DNA of 64,000 nt, from positions 5,922,501 through 5,986,500 of the forward strand of contig NZ_VIWV01000001.1 of assembly GCF_007829875.1 (NCBI RefSeq). Direction: 5' to 3'. Source of the stretch: Streptomyces capillispiralis. GTDB taxonomy: Bacteria; Actinomycetota; Actinomycetes; Streptomycetales; Streptomycetaceae. The position numbers were made by a program, and so were the translations under genes. The notes beneath the pieces were generated by a model. It was not told the origin of the DNA. It saw only the letters and a list, made by a program, of their open reading frames with translations, and searched no databases. Below, piece after piece: positions 7,553-14,760 of this stretch (position 1 is its first letter; every line of letters starts with the position of its first letter).

Positions 7553-8371
7553 TTGTTGTACGGCACGATGAAGGTCGCCATCGGAGGGCCGCTGAAGCTC
7601 GCCTTCAGGCCCTGGGTGGAGGGCCTGGAGAACATCCCCGCCGAGGGCCCGGCCGTCCTGGCCAGCAACCACCTGTCGTTCTCCGACTCCTTCTTCCTCC
7701 CGGCCGTCCTGGACCGCAAGGTCACCTTCATCGCCAAGGCCGAGTACTTCACCACGCCCGGCGTGAAGGGCCGGCTGACGGCCGCCTTCTTCAAGGGCGT
7801 GGGCCAGCTCCCGGTGGACCGCTCCGGGGCGCGCGGCGCCGGTGAGGCGGCGATCAGGAGCGGCATCGAGGTGCTGGAGCGCGGCGAGCTGTTCGGGATC
7901 TACCCCGAAGGCACCCGCTCGCCCGACGGGCGGCTCTACCGCGGCAAGCCCGGCGGCCTCGCGCGCGTCGCGCTGGCCACCGGCGCGCCCGTGATCCCGG
8001 TCGCCATGATCGACACGGAGAAGATCCAGCCGCCCGGACAGGTGATGCCGAAGCTGATGCGCCCCGGCATCCGGATCGGCCGGCCGCTGGACTTCACCCG
8101 CTACCAGGGCATGGAGCACGACCGCTTCGTCCTGCGCGCGGTGACCGACGAGGTCATGTACGAGATCATGAAGCTCTCCGGCCAGGAGTACGTCGACATG
8201 TACGCCACCGCCATGAAGCGGCAGCTCACGGAGGCGGCCAAGGCCGAGAAGGAAGCGGAGAAGGCGGCCAGGGCCGCCCGCGCGCGCACGGAGAAGGAAC
8301 AGGCCGACAAGCTCAAGGCCGCGATGGAGCAGGCCGACCGGGAGCGCACCGAGCGGCAGTCCGGCCCCTAG
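7553..8371 (+). CDS. 1-acyl-glycerol-3-phosphate acyltransferase (PlsC-like)
   Basis: The 272-residue enzyme should acylate lysophosphatidic acid to phosphatidic acid in phospholipid synthesis at the membrane. Catalytic motif I NHLSFSD (H-X4-D) lies near residue 42, motif II PVDRSG follows, motif III is FGIYPEGTRS and motif IV GAPVIPVAMI. The C-terminal 60 residues are a Lys/Glu/Ala-rich helical tail (KAEKEAEKAARAARARTEKE), longer than the bare family domain and probably coiled coil. A TTG at 7553 is taken as start since GGGAGG lies seven bases upstream; TTG 7556 and ATG 7568 are alternatives. The histidine kinase gene follows 42 bases after the stop. Confidence 0.88.
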   Translation: MLYGTMKVAIGGPLKLAFRPWVEGLENIPAEGPAVLASNHLSFSDSFFLPAVLDRKVTFIAKAEYFTTPGVKGRLTAAFFKGVGQLPVDRSGARGAGEAAIRSGIEVLERGELFGIYPEGTRSPDGRLYRGKPGGLARVALATGAPVIPVAMIDTEKIQPPGQVMPKLMRPGIRIGRPLDFTRYQGMEHDRFVLRAVTDEVMYEIMKLSGQEYVDMYATAMKRQLTEAAKAEKEAEKAARAARARTEKEQADKLKAAMEQADRERTERQSGP

Positions 8372-8413
8372 ACGGGGCACAGGGCCGGACGGGGCACAGG
8401 GGGAGTGGGGGAC

Positions 8414-9658
8414 ATGGCCAGGCGCGAGAAAGTCATGCGCATGTCGGTCGAGCAGCCGCTGTGGCGCGCGCTCGCCGGCTACCGGATCCTCGCCCTGGTG
8501 TACGCGGTCGGCCTGTTCGCCACCGCCCACGAGACGTTCACCCGCCCCTGGCTCGCCGTCGGCTACTTCGTCCTCCTGGCGGTGTGGACGGCGGCCACCC
8601 TGCCCAAGGTCTCGGGCGCCGCGGCCTGCACCAAGCGCTTCCTGACCGCCGACCTGACCATCGCGCTGGCCGGCATCCTGCTCACCCCCCTCGCCGACAC
8701 CCACGAACGCGTCCAGGCGGGCGGTCCCACCCTGCCCTCCATATGGACCGCCGGATCGGTGCTCGCGTTCGCCATCAAGGGCGGCTGGCGCTGGGCCGCC
8801 CTCGCCTCCACCCTCGTCGCCGTCGCCAACCTCGTCGAGCGCGGCAGCCCCGCCCGCGACACCGTGCACAACGTGATGCTCGTATGGGTCGCCTCCATCG
8901 CCATCGGCTACGTCGTCGAGGTCGCCCGCGCCTCCGAGCGCACTCTCGCCCGAGCCCTGGAGATCGAGGCCGCGACCAGGGAGCGCGAGCGCCTCGCGCG
9001 GGACATCCACGACAGCGTGCTCCAGGTGCTGGCCATGGTGCAGCGCCGGGGCGCGGTGATCGGCGGCGAGGCCGCCGAGCTGGGCCGGCTGGCCGGGGAG
9101 CAGGAGGTGGCGCTGCGCACCCTGGTCTCCGGCGGTCTCGTCCCGGTCTCCCGCGCCTCCGAGGACGCCGCCCGGGGCGCCGTCGTACGGGCCGTGGAGC
9201 AGGACGAGGACGACAGCGGCGACGACGGGCCGGTCGACCTGCGCACGCTGCTCGCCCCGTACGCCGGAGCGCTGGTCAGCCTCGCCGAGCCCGGAGCGCC
9301 GGTGCCGCTCGCACCGGCCGCCGCGCGGGAGGTGGCCGCCGCCGTCGGGGCCGCCCTGGACAACGTCCGCAGGCACGCGGGGGAGCGGGCGCGCGCCTGG
9401 ATCCTGGTCGAGGACGAACCGGACGAGGTGATCGTCACCGTCCGCGACGACGGCCCCGGCATCCCCGAGGGCCGGCTCGCCCAGGCCGAGGGCGAGGGCC
9501 GCCTCGGCGTGGCCCTGTCCATCCGCGGCCGGCTGCGCGACCTCGGCGGCAGCGCGGAACTCGTCTCGGTGCCCGGGCAGGGCACGGAGGTCGAACTGAA
9601 GGTGCCCAAGGACGCGAAGGAAACGAACGACCCACGGGGGAAGGCGGAACAGCGATGA
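8414..9658 (+). CDS. macS: Sensor histidine kinase, MacS-like
   Basis: The 414-residue protein has a membrane part (about residues 20-175, four to five hydrophobic segments), a HisKA_3 dimerisation domain with phosphoacceptor His199 (RLARDIHDSVLQVL) and a HATPase_c domain (N box DNVRRHAG, G box DDGPGIPEG, later GTEVELKVP). It is a NarL-partner type kinase. The coupled response regulator overlaps its stop (ATGA). The position beside the phosphofructokinase gene matches S. coelicolor MacRS (SCO2120/SCO2121), reported to affect actinorhodin production and membrane integrity. ATG 8414 is preferred to GTG 8405 because GGGGAG then has normal spacing. The signal sensed is unknown. Confidence 0.85.
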   Translation: MARREKVMRMSVEQPLWRALAGYRILALVYAVGLFATAHETFTRPWLAVGYFVLLAVWTAATLPKVSGAAACTKRFLTADLTIALAGILLTPLADTHERVQAGGPTLPSIWTAGSVLAFAIKGGWRWAALASTLVAVANLVERGSPARDTVHNVMLVWVASIAIGYVVEVARASERTLARALEIEAATRERERLARDIHDSVLQVLAMVQRRGAVIGGEAAELGRLAGEQEVALRTLVSGGLVPVSRASEDAARGAVVRAVEQDEDDSGDDGPVDLRTLLAPYAGALVSLAEPGAPVPLAPAAAREVAAAVGAALDNVRRHAGERARAWILVEDEPDEVIVTVRDDGPGIPEGRLAQAEGEGRLGVALSIRGRLRDLGGSAELVSVPGQGTEVELKVPKDAKETNDPRGKAEQR

Positions 9659-10347
9659 CGGACACCACCGGGGACCGCGGGGGACCGATCAGGGTCATGG
9701 TGGTCGACGACCACCCCATGTGGCGCGACGCCGTCGCCCGCGACCTGTCCGAGTCCGGCTTCGAGGTCGTCGCCACCGCCGGGGACGGCGACCAGGCGGT
9801 GCGCCGCGCCAAGGCCGTCGCACCCGACGTCCTCGTCCTCGACCTGAACCTGCCCGCCAAGCCCGGCGTCCAGGTCTGCAAGGAGGTCGTCGCCGCCGAC
9901 CCCGCCGTCCGGGTGCTGGTGCTCTCGGCCAGCGGCGAGCACGCCGACGTCCTGGAGGCGGTGAAGTCCGGCGCCACCGGCTACCTGCTGAAGTCCGCCT
10001 CCACCGAGGAGCTCCAGGACGCGGTGCGGCGTACCGCCGCCGGCGACCCGGTGTTCACCCCCGGCCTGGCCGGACTGGTCCTCGGCGAGTACCGCCGCCT
10101 CGCCTCCGAACCGGCCGGCGCCACCACCGCCGGCGGTGAGTCCGACGCGCCCCGGCTGACCGACCGGGAGACCGAGGTGCTGCGCCTGGTCGCCAAGGGA
10201 CTGAGCTACAAGCAGATCGCCGAACGGCTCGTCATCTCCCACCGCACCGTGCAGAACCACGTGCAGAACACCCTCGGCAAACTCCAGCTGCACAACCGCG
10301 TGGAACTCGTCCGCTACGCCATCGAGCGCGGCCTCGACGACGAGTAG
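9655..10347 (+). CDS. macR: NarL/FixJ response regulator, MacR-like
   Basis: The 230-residue protein has a receiver domain (acidic pair in VMVVDDHPMW, phosphorylated Asp63 in VLDLNLP, Lys in GYLLKSAS) and a C-terminal LuxR-type HTH (LTDRETEVLRLVAKGLSYKQIAERL then SHRTVQNHVQNTLGKL). It is the partner of the preceding kinase, with which it overlaps by four bases. In S. coelicolor MacR is described as acting on genes for membrane proteins; whether the sites are conserved here cannot be seen. No other gene is coupled downstream: 127 bases separate it from the phosphofructokinase gene. Confidence 0.87.
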   Translation: MTDTTGDRGGPIRVMVVDDHPMWRDAVARDLSESGFEVVATAGDGDQAVRRAKAVAPDVLVLDLNLPAKPGVQVCKEVVAADPAVRVLVLSASGEHADVLEAVKSGATGYLLKSASTEELQDAVRRTAAGDPVFTPGLAGLVLGEYRRLASEPAGATTAGGESDAPRLTDRETEVLRLVAKGLSYKQIAERLVISHRTVQNHVQNTLGKLQLHNRVELVRYAIERGLDDE

Positions 10348-10400
10348 GCGCGGCAACGGCCCGTAGCCGCCCGGGAATTGACCGTCCCGGGGATGCCGAT

Positions 10401-10423
10401 GTGACCCGGATCACCCTTACCGT
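10401..10423 (+). promoter_or_regulatory. CRP-like palindrome and -10 element before phosphofructokinase
   Basis: GTGACCCGGATCAC (10401-10414) is a perfect GTGA-N6-TCAC palindrome, the core of CRP/FNR-family sites. TACCGT (10418-10423) follows at once and fits a -10 element, with the gene start at 10475. A protein bound there would cover the promoter and most likely repress. Confidence 0.4.
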
Positions 10424-10474
10424 GCCAGGTGGGAACCAACGGCATGTCGGCAACCACGGCGAAGGGACACTTCC

Positions 10475-11503
10475 ATGCGCGTCGGAATACTGACCGGGGG
10501 CGGTGACTGCCCCGGGCTCAACGCCGTCATCCGGGCCGTCGTCCGCAAGGGCGTCCAGGAGTACGGCTACGACTTCACCGGATTCCGGGACGGCTGGCGC
10601 GGCCCCCTCGACGGGCACACCGTCCCCCTCGGCATCCCCGCCGTGCGCGGCATCCTCCCGCGCGGCGGCACCATCCTCGGCTCCTCCCGGACCAACCCCC
10701 TCAACCAGGAGAACGGCATCCGGAGGATCAAGGACAACCTCACCGCGCTGGGCGTGGACGCGCTCGTCACCATCGGCGGCGAGGACACCCTCGGCGTCGC
10801 CACCCGGCTCACCGACGAGTACGGCATCCCGTGCGTGGGCGTCCCCAAGACCATCGACAACGACCTCTCCGCCACCGACTACACCTTCGGCTTCGACACC
10901 GCCGTCGGCATCGCCACCGAGGCCATCGACCGGCTGCACACCACGGCCGAATCGCACATGCGGGTCCTGGTCGTGGAGGTGATGGGCCGTCACGCCGGCT
11001 GGATCGCCCTCCACTCGGGACTGGCCGGCGGCGCCAACGTCATCCTCATCCCCGAGCAGCCCTTCGACGTCGACCGGGTGTGCGATTGGGTGACGTCCCG
11101 GTTCCGCGCCTCGTACGCGCCGATCGTCGTCGTCGCCGAGGGCGCCGTCCCACGGGACGGCGACATGGTGCTCAAGGACGCGTCGCTGGACTCCTTCGGA
11201 CATGTCCGGCTCTCCGGCGTCGGCGAATGGCTGGCCAAGCAGATCGAGAAGCGCACCGGCAAGGAGGCCCGCACCACGGTCCTCGGACACGTCCAGCGGG
11301 GCGGCACGCCCAGCGCCTTCGACCGCTGGCTCGCCACCCGGTTCGGACTCCACGCCATCGACTGCGTGCGCGACGGGGACTTCGGCACGATGGTCGCCCT
11401 CAGCGGCACCGACATCGTCCGCGTCCCGATCGCCGACGCCACCGCCCGGCTGAAGACGGTGGATCCGGCGCTCTACGAGGAGGCCGGGGTCTTCTTCGGC
11501 TGA
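10475..11503 (+). CDS. pfkA: 6-phosphofructokinase (residues of PPi-dependent type)
   Basis: The 342-residue enzyme phosphorylates fructose 6-phosphate to the 1,6-bisphosphate in glycolysis. Family motifs: LTGGGDCPGLNA at the start, the phosphoryl-donor loop IGGEDTLG (101-104 are GGED), PKTIDND near 124-130 (catalytic Asp), EVMGRHAGWIA and GHVQRGGTPSAFDR (substrate Arg/His). Asp at position 104 and Lys in PKTIDND are the residues known to mark pyrophosphate-dependent enzymes, whereas ATP enzymes have Gly at both places. Length fits the short homotetrameric group. The ATG has site GAAGGGA. A dehydrogenase gene follows after 98 bases with its own ribosome site GGAGGGA. Confidence 0.93.
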   Translation: MRVGILTGGGDCPGLNAVIRAVVRKGVQEYGYDFTGFRDGWRGPLDGHTVPLGIPAVRGILPRGGTILGSSRTNPLNQENGIRRIKDNLTALGVDALVTIGGEDTLGVATRLTDEYGIPCVGVPKTIDNDLSATDYTFGFDTAVGIATEAIDRLHTTAESHMRVLVVEVMGRHAGWIALHSGLAGGANVILIPEQPFDVDRVCDWVTSRFRASYAPIVVVAEGAVPRDGDMVLKDASLDSFGHVRLSGVGEWLAKQIEKRTGKEARTTVLGHVQRGGTPSAFDRWLATRFGLHAIDCVRDGDFGTMVALSGTDIVRVPIADATARLKTVDPALYEEAGVFFG

Positions 11504-11601
11504 CCACCCCGCCTCCCGCGACGCCACCCCGCGAGCACGCCGGCCGCGGCATATTCTCGCTCGTACGGCAGCAAACCCGGCACAACCCCCGGAGGGACCC
11601 C

Positions 11602-12597
11602 GTGGAGATCCTGGCGTTCGGTGTGCAGGCCGACGAGAAGCCCCTGATCGAGCGGGCCTTCGCGGACCACCACGAGGTACGCGGCCTCGACGTCTTCCTC
11701 AACGAGGACACCGCCCCCATCGCCGCCGGCCACGAGATCATCTCCACCAGCGTCAACTGCGACCTCGGCGCCCGGGTCCTCGCGGACCTCGCGGCCGGCG
11801 GCACCCGGATGGTCGCCCAGCGCTCCACCGGCTTCAACAACATCGACCTCGACGTCGCCGAACGGCTCGGCCTGACCGTCGCCCGGGTGTCGTCCTACTC
11901 GCCCTACTCGGTCGCCGAGTTCGCCTGGACCCTCGCCATGGCGGTCAACCGGCGGGTGGTCCGCGCCTCCACCCGCACCCGCGACTTCGACTTCCGGCTC
12001 GACGGACTGATGGGCCGCGACCTGCACGGCCGCACCGCCGGCGTGCTCGGCACCGGCAGGATCGGCGAGGCGTTCACCCGGATCGCCCACGGCTTCGGCA
12101 TGCGCCTGCTCGGCTGGGACGTCACCGAGAACCCCGCCTGCCGGGACCTCGGCATGACCTACGTCCCCAAGGAGCAGTTGCTCGCCGAGTCCGACCTGAT
12201 CACCCTGCACGTCCCGCTGCTGCCCGCCACCCGGCACCTCATCGACGCCGACGCCCTGAAGACCATGCGGGACGACGCCATCCTGGTGAACTCCAGCCGG
12301 GGCGGCCTCATCGACACCGCGGCCCTCGTCGCCGAACTGCGCGAGGGCCGCTTCACCGGCGTCGGACTCGACGTGTACGAGGCGGAGGCCGGGCTGTTCT
12401 TCCTCGACCGGTCCCTGGAGGCCGTCGACGACGACACCCTGGCCCGCCTCGTCACCTTCCCGAACGTCCTGGTCACGTCCCACCAGGCGTACTACACCGT
12501 GGACGCCGTCGGGCAGATCGTCCGGACCACGGTGGACAACGTCCTCGACTACACCGCCGGCCGCCGCTCCGGGAACGTCCTGGTGCCGCGCAGCTGA
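11602..12597 (+). CDS. D-2-hydroxyacid dehydrogenase (D-lactate dehydrogenase type)
   Basis: The 331-residue protein has the two-domain fold of D-2-hydroxyacid dehydrogenases. Visible are the nucleotide loop GVLGTGRIGEAF (about 148-160), substrate Arg in NSSRGGLIDTAAL, Glu in DVYEAEAG and catalytic His in TSHQAYYT. This set and the LFFLDRS segment resemble fermentative D-lactate dehydrogenases (LdhA) rather than phosphoglycerate dehydrogenase. It would reduce pyruvate to D-lactate with NADH; placement right after phosphofructokinase fits a glycolytic link. The GTG start has GGAGGGA seven bases upstream. Its last 49 bases overlap the 3' end of the convergent anthranilate synthase gene. Confidence 0.87.
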   Translation: MEILAFGVQADEKPLIERAFADHHEVRGLDVFLNEDTAPIAAGHEIISTSVNCDLGARVLADLAAGGTRMVAQRSTGFNNIDLDVAERLGLTVARVSSYSPYSVAEFAWTLAMAVNRRVVRASTRTRDFDFRLDGLMGRDLHGRTAGVLGTGRIGEAFTRIAHGFGMRLLGWDVTENPACRDLGMTYVPKEQLLAESDLITLHVPLLPATRHLIDADALKTMRDDAILVNSSRGGLIDTAALVAELREGRFTGVGLDVYEAEAGLFFLDRSLEAVDDDTLARLVTFPNVLVTSHQAYYTVDAVGQIVRTTVDNVLDYTAGRRSGNVLVPRS

Positions 12598-14438
12598 CCC
12601 ACCAGGTCCCGGACGATCGCGGCGCCGTTCAGGGTCAGCACCGACTCGGGGTGGAACTGCACCCCGGCGAAGCCGGGCCCGCGCAGCGCGTGCACCTCGC
12701 CGTCGGCCGCGCGGCTCACCTCCACGCCGTGCGCGGCCAGCTCCCGCGCGGTGTCCTCGTCGCAGCGCGCCACGAAGCTGTTGTAGAAGCCGACCGTCTC
12801 CGTCCGCCCGAACAGGTCGATCTCCGTCTGCGCCCCCTGGTGGGGAACCGCCTTGCGTACGGTCTCCAGGCCCAGCTCGGCAGCGATCAGCTCATGGCCG
12901 AGGCAGACCCCGAGGACGCCGTGCCGGTTCTCCCCGATCACCTCGGCGGTCAGCGCGCGCAGGAACCGCATCCTCGGGTCGGCCGTGTCCGCGGGGTCAC
13001 CCGGGCCCGGGCCCAGCACCAGCGGCCCCTCGTGCGCCAGGACCGCCTCCCGCAGCCCCGGCTCGTCGTACCGCCGCACGGTCACGTCCAGACCGGCGGC
13101 ACGCAGCACGTGCGCGAGCATCGCGGTGAAGGTGTCCTCCCCGTCGACGACCAGCGCGTGGCCGGTGAGCGCGTCCGACCGCTCCTGCATCCGCAGCCAG
13201 AACGGCGCCAGCGAGGCCCGCCGCCCGTCCAGCGCCGCCCGCACCCGGGGGTCGTCGGCCAGCCCCGGCCGTACGGACTCCGCGCGCGGCCGCCCGGGAC
13301 GCACGCCCAGCGCGGCCAGCACCCCGGCCGCCTTGGCGTGGGTCTCCGCGACCTCGCCCGCCGGGTCCGAGCCGCGCACCAGCGTGGCCCCGACCGGCAC
13401 CCGCAGCCGCCCGGCCGCGTCGATGTCGGCGGTGCGGATCAGGATGGGGGAGTCCAGCGTCTGGGCGCCGCCCTCGTCGCGGCCGATGAGCGCCAGCGCG
13501 CCCGCGTAGTAGCCGCGCCCGCCGGACTCGTGCCGTTCGATCACCCGGCAGGCGTTCTGCACCGGCGACCCGGTGACGGTCGCCGCGAACAGGGTCTCCC
13601 TCAGCACCTCGCGCACGTCCAGCGAGGACCGGCCGCGCAGCTCGTACTCGGTGTGCGCCAGGTGCGCCATCTCCTTCAGCCGGGGCCCGACCACGACCCC
13701 GCCCATGTCCCCGACGGTGCACATCATCTTGAGCTCCTCGTCGACGACCATCGACAGCTCCTCGATCTCCTTGCCGTCGGCGAGGAACTCCAGCAGGTGC
13801 TCGGGGGTGGGCCCCTCGGCCGGGTAGCGGTAGGTGCCGCTGATCGGGTTCATCACGACCGTCCCGCCGGACGCCCGCACATGCACCTCAGGGCTGGCCC
13901 CGACCAGCGTCCGCTCCCCGGTGTGCACGACGAACGTCCAGTACGCGCCCCGCTCGCCCTCCAGCAGCCGCCGGAACAGGGCGAGCGCGTCGGCCCGCCC
14001 GAACCCGGGGATCGCACCCTCGTACGTCCGCCGGATCACGAAGTTGGCGCCCTCGCCCCGCGCGATCTCCTCGTCCAGGACCCGGCCGACGATCCGCGCG
14101 TACTCCTCGTCGCCGACGTCGAAGCCGCCGCCCTCCACCCGGACGTCATGGGCGGGGAGCCGGTCGAGGGCCTCGGCGAGCGGGATCTCGTACCGCTCCT
14201 CGGGCGTCAGCACCAGCAGCGGGGTGCCGTCGTCGCGGACGTCGAAGCCGCGCTCGCGGATCTGCCGGAAGGGGACGACCGCCAGGCACTCGTCGGGCAG
14301 CTCGGCCAGGAGGTCACGGGTGCCGACCGGGCCGATCAGCAGCTCGACCACGTCGCCGTCCCCGGCGGGGCGGCCCGGCGTGCGGCGGCGCAGGAGGGCG
14401 AAGGGGCGTTCGTCGTGCGGGAGCTGTGCCAGGTCCAT
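12549..14438 (-). CDS. trpEG: Anthranilate synthase, fused TrpE-TrpG
   Basis: The 629-residue fusion makes anthranilate from chorismate and glutamine, the first step to tryptophan. The N-terminal two thirds is the chorismate-binding domain (NPISGTYRYPAEG, then GDMGGVVVGPRLKEMAHLA and TVTGSPVQNACRVI-type motifs). The last 200 residues are a class I glutamine amidotransferase with LGPGPGDP, catalytic Cys in GVCLGHELIAAELG and His-Glu in VQFHPESVL. Fusion in one chain is the form known from Streptomyces and some Rhizobiales. ATG 14438 follows GAGGAAGG; an ATG ten codons upstream lacks a site. Expression is controlled by the attenuator at 14490-14601. It lies apart from other trp genes. Confidence 0.93.
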   Translation of the reverse strand: MDLAQLPHDERPFALLRRRTPGRPAGDGDVVELLIGPVGTRDLLAELPDECLAVVPFRQIRERGFDVRDDGTPLLVLTPEERYEIPLAEALDRLPAHDVRVEGGGFDVGDEEYARIVGRVLDEEIARGEGANFVIRRTYEGAIPGFGRADALALFRRLLEGERGAYWTFVVHTGERTLVGASPEVHVRASGGTVVMNPISGTYRYPAEGPTPEHLLEFLADGKEIEELSMVVDEELKMMCTVGDMGGVVVGPRLKEMAHLAHTEYELRGRSSLDVREVLRETLFAATVTGSPVQNACRVIERHESGGRGYYAGALALIGRDEGGAQTLDSPILIRTADIDAAGRLRVPVGATLVRGSDPAGEVAETHAKAAGVLAALGVRPGRPRAESVRPGLADDPRVRAALDGRRASLAPFWLRMQERSDALTGHALVVDGEDTFTAMLAHVLRAAGLDVTVRRYDEPGLREAVLAHEGPLVLGPGPGDPADTADPRMRFLRALTAEVIGENRHGVLGVCLGHELIAAELGLETVRKAVPHQGAQTEIDLFGRTETVGFYNSFVARCDEDTARELAAHGVEVSRAADGEVHALRGPGFAGVQFHPESVLTLNGAAIVRDLVGQLRGTRTFPERRPAV

Positions 14439-14489
14439 GGTGGGCCTTCCTCGTTTCGTCGCTGTCATGAGCGTGAGGAACGACCCCGG

Positions 14490-14521
14490 AAAAACCGAAG
14501 GCCGCCCCTCGGGCGGCCTTC
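14490..14521 (-). terminator. Tryptophan attenuator terminator
   Basis: Read on the minus strand, GAAGGCCGCCC and GGGCGGCCTTC (14511-14521 and 14497-14507) form a perfect 11-bp stem with a 3-base loop. CGG and then TTTTT (14494-14490) follow. It lies between the Trp leader peptide and the anthranilate synthase start, the classic attenuator position. U tracts are rare in this genome, which strengthens the call. Confidence 0.9.
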
Positions 14522-14544
14522 GCGCAGTCTGTGCGTACGCGCAG

Positions 14545-14601
14545 TCAGTGGGCCGCCGGAAGAGCGGGCCACCACCAGTTCTGGGTCGAGTGCGCGAACA
14601 T
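14545..14601 (-). CDS. trpL: Tryptophan leader peptide
   Basis: The 18-residue peptide MFAHSTQNWWWPALPAAH has three consecutive Trp codons, the hallmark of a trp attenuation leader. Stalling at these codons when charged tRNA-Trp is scarce would prevent the terminator at 14490-14521 from forming and allow anthranilate synthase transcription. A trp attenuator of this kind has been described for the Streptomyces venezuelae anthranilate synthase gene. The start ATG lies seven bases after TAGCGT (14609-14614 on the plus strand as ACGCTA) and has no ribosome site, so the peptide appears to be translated from a leaderless mRNA. Confidence 0.92.
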   Translation of the reverse strand: MFAHSTQNWWWPALPAAH

Positions 14602-14608
14602 GGCAGGC

Positions 14609-14614
14609 ACGCTA
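14609..14614 (-). promoter_or_regulatory. -10 element of the trpL-trpEG transcript
   Basis: TAGCGT on the minus strand ends seven bases before the trpL ATG. This spacing puts transcription start at or next to the start codon. Confidence 0.6.
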
Positions 14615-14748
14615 CACGATGTGACGCGTGACGCGTGCGGCCGATGTTCCCTCCCCCGACGCGGGGATCCCGGATCCGGCCGGGCGTCCGGCCGAGCGGC
14701 TCCCGTCTCATTTGTTGAGCGCCGGGATGGACGGCCGATGCGACCGCG

Positions 14749-14754
14749 TACTGT
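14749..14754 (+). promoter_or_regulatory. -10 element for leaderless DAHP synthase gene
   Basis: TACTGT is followed by six bases and the GTG at 14761; no ribosome site is present. With the trpL promoter it forms a divergent pair in one 159-base gap. Confidence 0.55.
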
Positions 14755-14760
14755 GGGCGT

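Noticed and set aside
6590..9376. Long minus-strand frame reaching far upstream of the esterase
   Set aside because: Only the part from GTG 7387 shows esterase motifs and it has a perfect ribosome site; the upstream part is antisense to the acyltransferase and kinase genes.
14436..14468. Earlier ATG (14468) for anthranilate synthase
   Set aside because: It has no ribosome site and lies close to the attenuator stem; ATG 14438 has GAGGAAGG.
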